Shown here in pieces: positions 20,061 through 20,808 of a stretch of 20,808 nt of DNA; position 1 is the stretch's first letter; each line of letters begins with the position of its first letter. Below the pieces are notes generated by a model, which did no database searches, was not told the DNA's origin, and saw only the letters and a list, made by a program, of their open reading frames with translations. The stretch is from positions 1-20,808 of the forward strand of contig JAITQP010000291.1 in assembly GCA_031288885.1 (NCBI GenBank), given 5' to 3'. This DNA comes from Prevotellaceae bacterium (GTDB lineage Bacteria; Bacteroidota; Bacteroidia; Bacteroidales; UBA932). The translations under genes and the position numbers were made by a program.

Positions 20061-20808
20061 ATGAACGCACAGCAGCTTTACGAGCAAATACGGCGCAAGA
20101 AATCGTTTCTATGCGTAGGGTTAGATTCGGATATGAAGAATTTGCCTGCCCACCTGCAGCGCGAGCAACGCCCAATGCTGGCGTTTAACAAGGCAATTGT
20201 GGACGCTACGGCGGCGTATGCGGTTGCCTACAAGCCCAACGTGGCGTTCTACGAGGCGTGCGGAGCCGAGGGCTGGGTGCAGCTGGAGGAAACCGTGCGC
20301 TACATTCGCCGGCGCCACCCCAACATCCTCATCATTGCCGACGCCAAGCGCGGCGACATTGGCAACACCTCGCGCCTGTACGCCGAAGCCTTTTTCAAAA
20401 AGATGGATGTGGACGCCGTTACGCTTTCGCCCTACATGGGGCGGGACACGGTGCAGCCTTTTCTGGAGTACGCCGGCAGGTGGGCTGTTCTGCTGGCGCT
20501 CACCTCCAACCCCTCCGCCTCCGATTTTGAGCTGACCGTTGGCGCGGACGGGAAAATGCTGTTTGAGCGGGTGCTGGAAACCTCCATGCAGTGGGGTAAC
20601 CCCAACAACACCATGTACGTGGTGGGCGCAACCAAGGCCGAGATGCTGTTGGACATTCGCCGGATAGCGCCCGAGCACTTCCTGCTGGTGCCCGGGGTAG
20701 GCGAGCAGGGCGGCAGCTTGGAGGAGGTGGCAAAAAGCGGAATGAACAGCCGCTGCGGCCTGCTGGTAAACTCTTCGCGCGCGATTATCTTTGCCGATAG
20801 CAGCGAAA
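20061..20808 (+). CDS. pyrF: Orotidine 5'-phosphate decarboxylase, type 2 (3' end outside the window)
   Basis: The frame opens at ATG 20061 and is still open at the right edge (249 residues). It decarboxylates OMP to UMP, the last step of pyrimidine synthesis, which links it to carB in the same window. Visible motifs are FLCVGLDSD (16-24), YKPNVAFYE (58-66), the catalytic [10 protein letters not shown] (94-103) with Lys96 and Asp99, and late VPGVGEQGG and NSSRAIIF. These are typical of the longer type 2 PyrF of Bacteroidetes and actinobacteria. It begins 20 bases after fic with no promoter seen between. GC content returns to the level of the core genes here. Confidence 0.95.
   Translation, partial: MNAQQLYEQIRRKKSFLCVGLDSDMKNLPAHLQREQRPMLAFNKAIVDATAAYAVAYKPNVAFYEACGAEGWVQLEETVRYIRRRHPNILIIADAKRGDIGNTSRLYAEAFFKKMDVDAVTLSPYMGRDTVQPFLEYAGRWAVLLALTSNPSASDFELTVGADGKMLFERVLETSMQWGNPNNTMYVVGATKAEMLLDIRRIAPEHFLLVPGVGEQGGSLEEVAKSGMNSRCGLLVNSSRAIIFADSSE

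Overview
The window is a piece of a Bacteroidetes chromosome, most likely Bacteroidales and host-associated. The evidence is a rpmB-rpmG-DUF4295 ribosomal cluster, a gldF-type gliding/secretion ABC permease, a WbqC-family gene, a sialate O-acetylesterase at the left edge, and repeated promoters of the Bacteroidetes form TTG-N19/20-TAnnTTTG. Core genes are GC-rich. The esterase, the toxin-antitoxin loci and the mrr gene look more AT-rich.

Layout. 1-509: start of a secreted sialate O-acetylesterase and a tRNA-Lys, both on minus, with a poorly paired acceptor stem in the tRNA. 536-1435: divergent promoters, then rpmB, rpmG and a 53-residue DUF4295 gene ending at a terminator. 1463-3548: biotin ligase, then a minus-strand group of a small winged-helix protein, a GNAT acetyltransferase and WbqC. 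3759-4428: first YoeB-type toxin-antitoxin locus. 4546-4783: two tRNA-Leu genes and a strong terminator. 4793-6648: CPBP membrane protease convergent with ispH. 6721-7247: second YoeB locus. 7285-8449: a secreted protein whose C-terminus looks like a diversity-generating-retroelement (DGR) variable region, preceded by a structured RNA candidate. 8450-10542: XRE regulator, ung and gldF, with a small inverted-repeat element between the last two. 10624-13858: mtgA, a TPR protein and a small membrane protein. 14042-14570: an orphan DUF2281 antitoxin under a 19-bp palindromic operator, then repeat debris. 14721-17945: carB. 18105-20040: an mrr-fic operon. 20061 to the end: pyrF, cut by the window edge.

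Housekeeping genes (ribosome, isoprenoid, pyrimidine, DNA repair, peptidoglycan) are interleaved with small mobile or conflict genes: two YoeB modules, one with its catalytic glutamate replaced; an antitoxin that has lost its toxin; Mrr with Fic; and repeat elements. The points most worth following are the DGR-like target at 7358-8068, the Mrr-Fic pair, the mutated YoeB, the heptamer repeats that supply the stop codons of three genes, and the structured RNA candidate at 8215-8354. No reverse transcriptase, transposase or CRISPR array is visible in the window.
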